Source: Bifidobacterium mizhiense (GTDB lineage: Bacteria > Actinomycetota > Actinomycetes > Actinomycetales > Bifidobacteriaceae). Taken from it: a stretch of DNA of 64,000 bases. Below are positions 60,499 to 64,000 of this stretch, piece by piece; position 1 is the first letter of the stretch, and each line of letters starts with the position of its first letter. Under the pieces are notes generated by a model that was given only the letters and a program-made list of their open reading frames with translations, did not search any database and was not told the DNA's origin. The position numbers and the translations under genes are program-made. The stretch is from contig NZ_BPWE01000003.1 in the NCBI RefSeq assembly GCF_020884755.1, positions 62,001-126,000 on the forward strand, written 5' to 3'.

Positions 60499-60813
60499 GA
60501 GCGGCCGGGCGGCGTATCAATCCCCCCGCCCCCGGCCCTATATAGGGGGAGCAGGGAGGAACGTGCCAATCAAGGCTCAAACCCCAAGAGAGCCGACACT
60601 TCCCTCCCGCGCCCCCACCACACTTCCGCCTGCGGGGATACAGGCAAACCTCTCTTGTTTCCGCCCAAGAAGGGAGATGAACACAGCAGGGTAGGCAACA
60701 GGGCTTACCACCCGGAACAAGCCTGGCCTCTGCCTGTTCTCCCCGTCCTGGCATAATTCCGTAACGTCAGCTGCCGAACTCGTTGTCTTCGGACGGCTGG
60801 CTTGGGCTTATGT
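60499..60813 (+). other. 3' region of surface protein 3 and spacer to gene 4
   Basis: The first ~125 bases repeat the 3' region of gene 1, including the GC hairpin and CCCTATATAGGG. The rest has no supported gene. Confidence 0.5.
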
Positions 60814-61002
60814 GTGTTGTTCGCTGACCGGGTGGTAGGGTGAAAAGCGGGGGATGTCGAGAAGACGGCTGGCTTGCGCCATGGCTCCTGCAATCCGATG
60901 CAGGGCTGGCGTTGACAGACAGCACGGCTTTCCGACAGGAAGAACTTTATTAGGCAGGCGGTTTTTATCCCGCTTGGTGTTTGGTGAAGGGGTTTTGGTT
61001 TC
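60814..61002 (+). promoter_or_regulatory. Conserved promoter and structured leader of surface protein 4
   Basis: GTGTTG (60814-60819), 16 bases, TAGGGT (60836-60841). Hairpin A CCTGC (60887-60891) with GCAGG (60900-60904), 8-base loop. Hairpin B CAGGCGG (60955-60961) with CCGCTTG (60970-60976), one G-U pair, 8-base loop. GAAGGGG precedes ATG 61003. Confidence 0.6.
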
Positions 61003-64000
61003 ATGCATCTGGTTTCCCGTCTGCGTCGCATCTGTGTGATGATGACCGTCCTGCTAAGCCTGCTGGCAGGCCTGGGCGTCGCATCCGCCAACGCGGCGGA
61101 TACTCCTGTACTCACCGGGGGGGGGGGGTCGTCAGACCCCTCGCGTAGCTGAGCAAACCACCGGCACTCTCCCCAGCAACGCAACCAGCACACCACTACC
61201 CACACCCTCACCGATACAAACCACCACACCATTAAGCCCCAAACCAGACACCCTGTCACTGAAGACAAGCAGTCCGGACAACACAGAACCCGCTCCAACT
61301 AAGCCATCCGATACCAGTGATCAGGCCGTGCAAACAGTGCGCTTCGACCCCGCCGACGGCAGCAAACCCACTCAGTCAACTGTGAAGACCGGCACCCTCG
61401 CCGCTCCCCCGCAGCAGAATCCTCAACGTGAAGGCTTCCGGTTCGAGGGGTGGACTCATGATGGGCAGCCTTTTGACTTCCAGACCCCCATCCTCCAGGA
61501 CACGACCCTGAAAGCCCAGTGGACGAAGCCCACAGACTGGACACTAAGCCCGGACCATGGGCCCGCGTCCGGAGCCCGGCTGACTATCAGCCCGCCCAAA
61601 ACTCAAGAACCTCAATTTGTCAGCGTCCAAGCCGCAGGAGAGCAGCTAGTCAGCTTGACCGGCGACGGCCGTATCTACGGCACACCCAAGCAGGTTCCCT
61701 CCCCCGCCCAGGCCGCCGACGGGTTCCACTACCTGCAGGTTGCAGCCGGCAGCCGACGGCAGGCCGCACTCGGATCCGACCAGCACCTCTACACCTGGAC
61801 CAGCCGAGAGGCCACAACCACCATTCTCGGCACCGGCAAGGATGCCGGGTTCACCAGCATCAGCCTGAACGATGACTGGCTCTTGGCGGTGGACCGGCAG
61901 GGACAGGTCCACGTCTTCCAAACCAGCCAGCCCGGCAACCAGGACCTGAACCCGAAACCCGCTGAGCAGGCGACGCTAAACCTACCCGGACAGGCACAAG
62001 CCGTCACCGCCGCCGCCTCCAACAGCCAGGCTCTCATAGTGGACGCGGACGGGCAGACCTGGACCTGGGACACGAGCAACACCAGAAAAGCCAAGCCTGT
62101 ACACATCAAACAAGACACCGAAATGCGCACCGTCCAAGTCCAAGCCTTTAGTAAAGGATTCCTGCTCTTGGATTCAAAGGGACAGCCCTGGTACCTGGCC
62201 GATAGCGAGGCAAGCGTGACCCCAGTCGGCTTGCCGGACGGCGCCAAGGCCAGCCGGATCGCCGCTAACGAGGATCAGGCCATCATCGTCGGCAAGGACG
62301 GCCGCGTCTGGGCGTGGCAGCCGGGCAGCAAGCCCACCCGCGTGGACGACGGAAGCCAGCAGTACGAGCAGGCCGCAAGCGCCGGCGGCAGGATCACCGC
62401 CATCAGCAGGCAGGGCGGCATGCTCGCGTGGAGCCTGGACGGGCAGGGCCAGCCCGGCAAGCCAGCCAGAATCTACACCACGCAGGCGCCCATCCTGGAA
62501 TCGGCCAGCCTGGACGGCCACGCATTGACGCTCACCAGGAGCAACGATGCCTGGCGGGCGGACATGCCCGTCCGCAAGCCGGGACAGGCCGCTATCCTTA
62601 TCACTGGCAGGCAGGACGGGCAGCCTTTCGCCAGGAGCCTTGCGTACACGGTCGACCAGCCGCCGGCACGAGCTGCGGAACCAGGATCCGCGTTCACGGT
62701 CCGCTTCGACACGGGAGGCGGAAGCCCGAAACCAGCAGACCAGACTGTCCCCGCCCCATACGGGAGGGCGAAACGCCCCTCCCCCGACCCTGTACGGGAA
62801 GGCTTCCTGTTCGACGGCTGGTTCACCGGCGAGGTCGCCTACGATTTCAGCAGGCCCGTCGACAAGGACCTGACCCTGGCCGCCCACTGGACGCCGGCAA
62901 GCCGGAACAGCAGGTGGAGCATCAGCCCTGATAAGGGCAGCCAGCTGGGCAGGGAACCCGCCACCATCACCCCGCCCGACAACGCCAGCCGGGGCATCAG
63001 ATTCAGCCAGATCAGCGGATCAACATACGACGGTAGTACTTCCTCTGGTTTTTCCTTGGCGGTGGGCAGCGACGGGAACGCCTACGCCTGGGGAGACAAC
63101 ACCTATGGCCAGCTCGGCAACGGGACAACAAGCTACAGCGGCCAGTCTACGCCGGTCATGGTGAGGAAGCCCGACCGCAGCACGTACCCGGACCTGCCAG
63201 CGGACTTCACCTACCTGCAGGTCAGCGCCGGAGCCTCTCATTCCCTGGCCCTGGGCAGCGACGGGAACGCCTACGCCTGGGGATACAACGACTCTGGCCG
63301 GCTCGGCGACGGGACGAGCACCGAGCGGCATGCGCCGGTCAGGGTGAAGACGCCCGACCGGAAGACGTACCCGGACCTGCCAGCGGACTTCACCTACCTG
63401 CAGGTCAGCGCCGGATACAATTATTCCCTGGCCGTGGGCAGCGACGGGAACGCCTACGCCTGGGGATACAACGGCAATGGCCGGCTCGGCGACGGGACGA
63501 GCACCGAGCGGCATGCGCCGGTCAGGGTGAAGACGCCCGACCGGAAGACGTACCCGGACCTGCCAGAGGATTTCACCTACCTGCAGGTCAGCGCAGGAGC
63601 CTCTCATTCCCTGGCCCTGGGCAGCGACGGCAACGTTTACGCCTGGGGATCCAACGGCAATGGCCAGCTCGGCGACGGGACAACCGTCAGCTACCGGGCT
63701 GCGCCGGTCAGGGTGAAGATGCCCGACCGGAAGACGTACCCGGACCTGCCAGCGGACTTCACCTACGTGCAGGTCAGCGCCGGAGGCAATTATTCGCTGG
63801 CCGTGGGCAGCGACGGGAACCCCTACGCATGGGGATGGAATATCGTTGGCGAGCTCGGCGACGGGACAACCATCGACCGGAATGCGCCGGTCAGGGTGAA
63901 GACGCCCGACCGCAACACTTACGTGCAGGTCAGCGCCGGATACGATCATTCGCTGGCCGTGGAAAGCAACGGATACGTATATGCCTGGGGATGCAACTTG
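61003..64000 (+). CDS. Phase-variable wall-anchored RCC1/Flg_new surface protein 4, partial (OFF in this sequence)
   Basis: Signal peptide MHLVSRLRRICVMMTVLL...VASANAA, then G12 at 61117-61128, out of frame as given. I translated the body in the 11-G frame from the tract to the window edge by eye and saw no stop. The linker (SSPDNTEPAPTKPSDT) and first propeller (QFVSVQAAGEQL) resemble gene 2, while the second Flg_new and RCC1 units resemble genes 1 and 3, so the gene is mosaic. Blade 1 of the first propeller lacks about five codons found in the others (GRIYGTPKQ where the others have GRIYTWxQDxTPK). Six RCC1 blades are present; the seventh, the IPT/TIG domain and the sorting signal would lie beyond 64000. 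Confidence 0.8.
61117..61128 (+). repeat. G12 phase-variation tract 4
   Basis: Twelve G after CTC ACC with the same flanks as the other tracts. Same reading consequences. Confidence 0.9.

Noticed and set aside
48662-64000. Calling the four surface genes pseudogenes
   Set aside because: Each has a single frame interruption at a homopolymer, an otherwise open body of over 1,000 codons, intact sorting signals in the three complete genes and conserved upstream elements, which fits phase variation rather than decay.
1-64000. Search for tRNA genes, insertion sequences and integrases
   Set aside because: None recognised by eye in the intergenic regions; a tRNA scan would be decisive.

Overview
The window is high-GC actinobacterial chromosome and, from gene content and order, almost certainly Bifidobacterium. 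The order ftsK-pgsA-cinA-clgR-DUF3046-recA-recX, the idsA-like/pknL-like pair, SepH, DUF4193-dut and a parC/parE pair beside an Lhr-type helicase all fit. The large RCC1 surface-protein cluster suggests an insect-gut lineage (B. asteroides group), but this last step is inference.

Positions 1-48400 are mostly core genome. 1-2695: aspS (cut by the window edge) and hisS. 2780-10161: a DUF349 protein, bifunctional Rel, dut/DUF4193, sepH and a phosphodiesterase-like hydrolase. 10267-21736: parC, lhr, parE and the principal sigma factor (TTG start). 21851-32638: a DUF4192 protein, a polyprenyl synthetase, a PASTA kinase, an acyltransferase, a small membrane protein, trpD, secA and long-form hpf. 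32810-33190: RNase P RNA. 33309-35164: a lower-GC two-gene module, a divergent DprA-like protein plus a zinc-ribbon phosphoribosyltransferase, placed between rnpB and recX; it looks acquired and is a candidate anti-phage system. 35395-47394: recX, recA (with a perfect LexA box), DUF3046, clgR, cinA, pgsA, ftsK, a degenerate Fic protein, a MerR regulator with an 18-bp operator, miaA, miaB and a small alarmone synthetase. 47515-48354: an aldo/keto reductase.

From 48400 to the window end lie four tandem paralogues (the fourth is cut by the edge) of a ~1,200-residue secreted, wall-anchored protein. Each has a signal peptide, a Ser/Thr/Pro linker, an InlB-B/Flg_new repeat, a degenerate seven-blade propeller, a second Flg_new repeat, a seven-blade RCC1 propeller, an IPT/TIG-like domain and an LPxAG-type sorting signal. 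Directly after each signal peptide is a run of exactly 12 G. In all four genes the run puts the signal peptide one base out of frame with the body, giving a 48-49-residue truncated product; 11 or 14 G would restore the full protein. This is the signature of a phase-variable contingency locus. Each gene also has the same promoter-like element and a ~160-base leader with two hairpins, both with 8-base loops, whose stems are maintained by compensatory changes between copies. The four genes alternate in type (1 and 3 alike, 2 and 4 alike in the N-terminal half), suggesting tandem duplication of a two-gene unit followed by mosaic exchange. This cluster and the DprA/PRTase pair are the accessory highlights.
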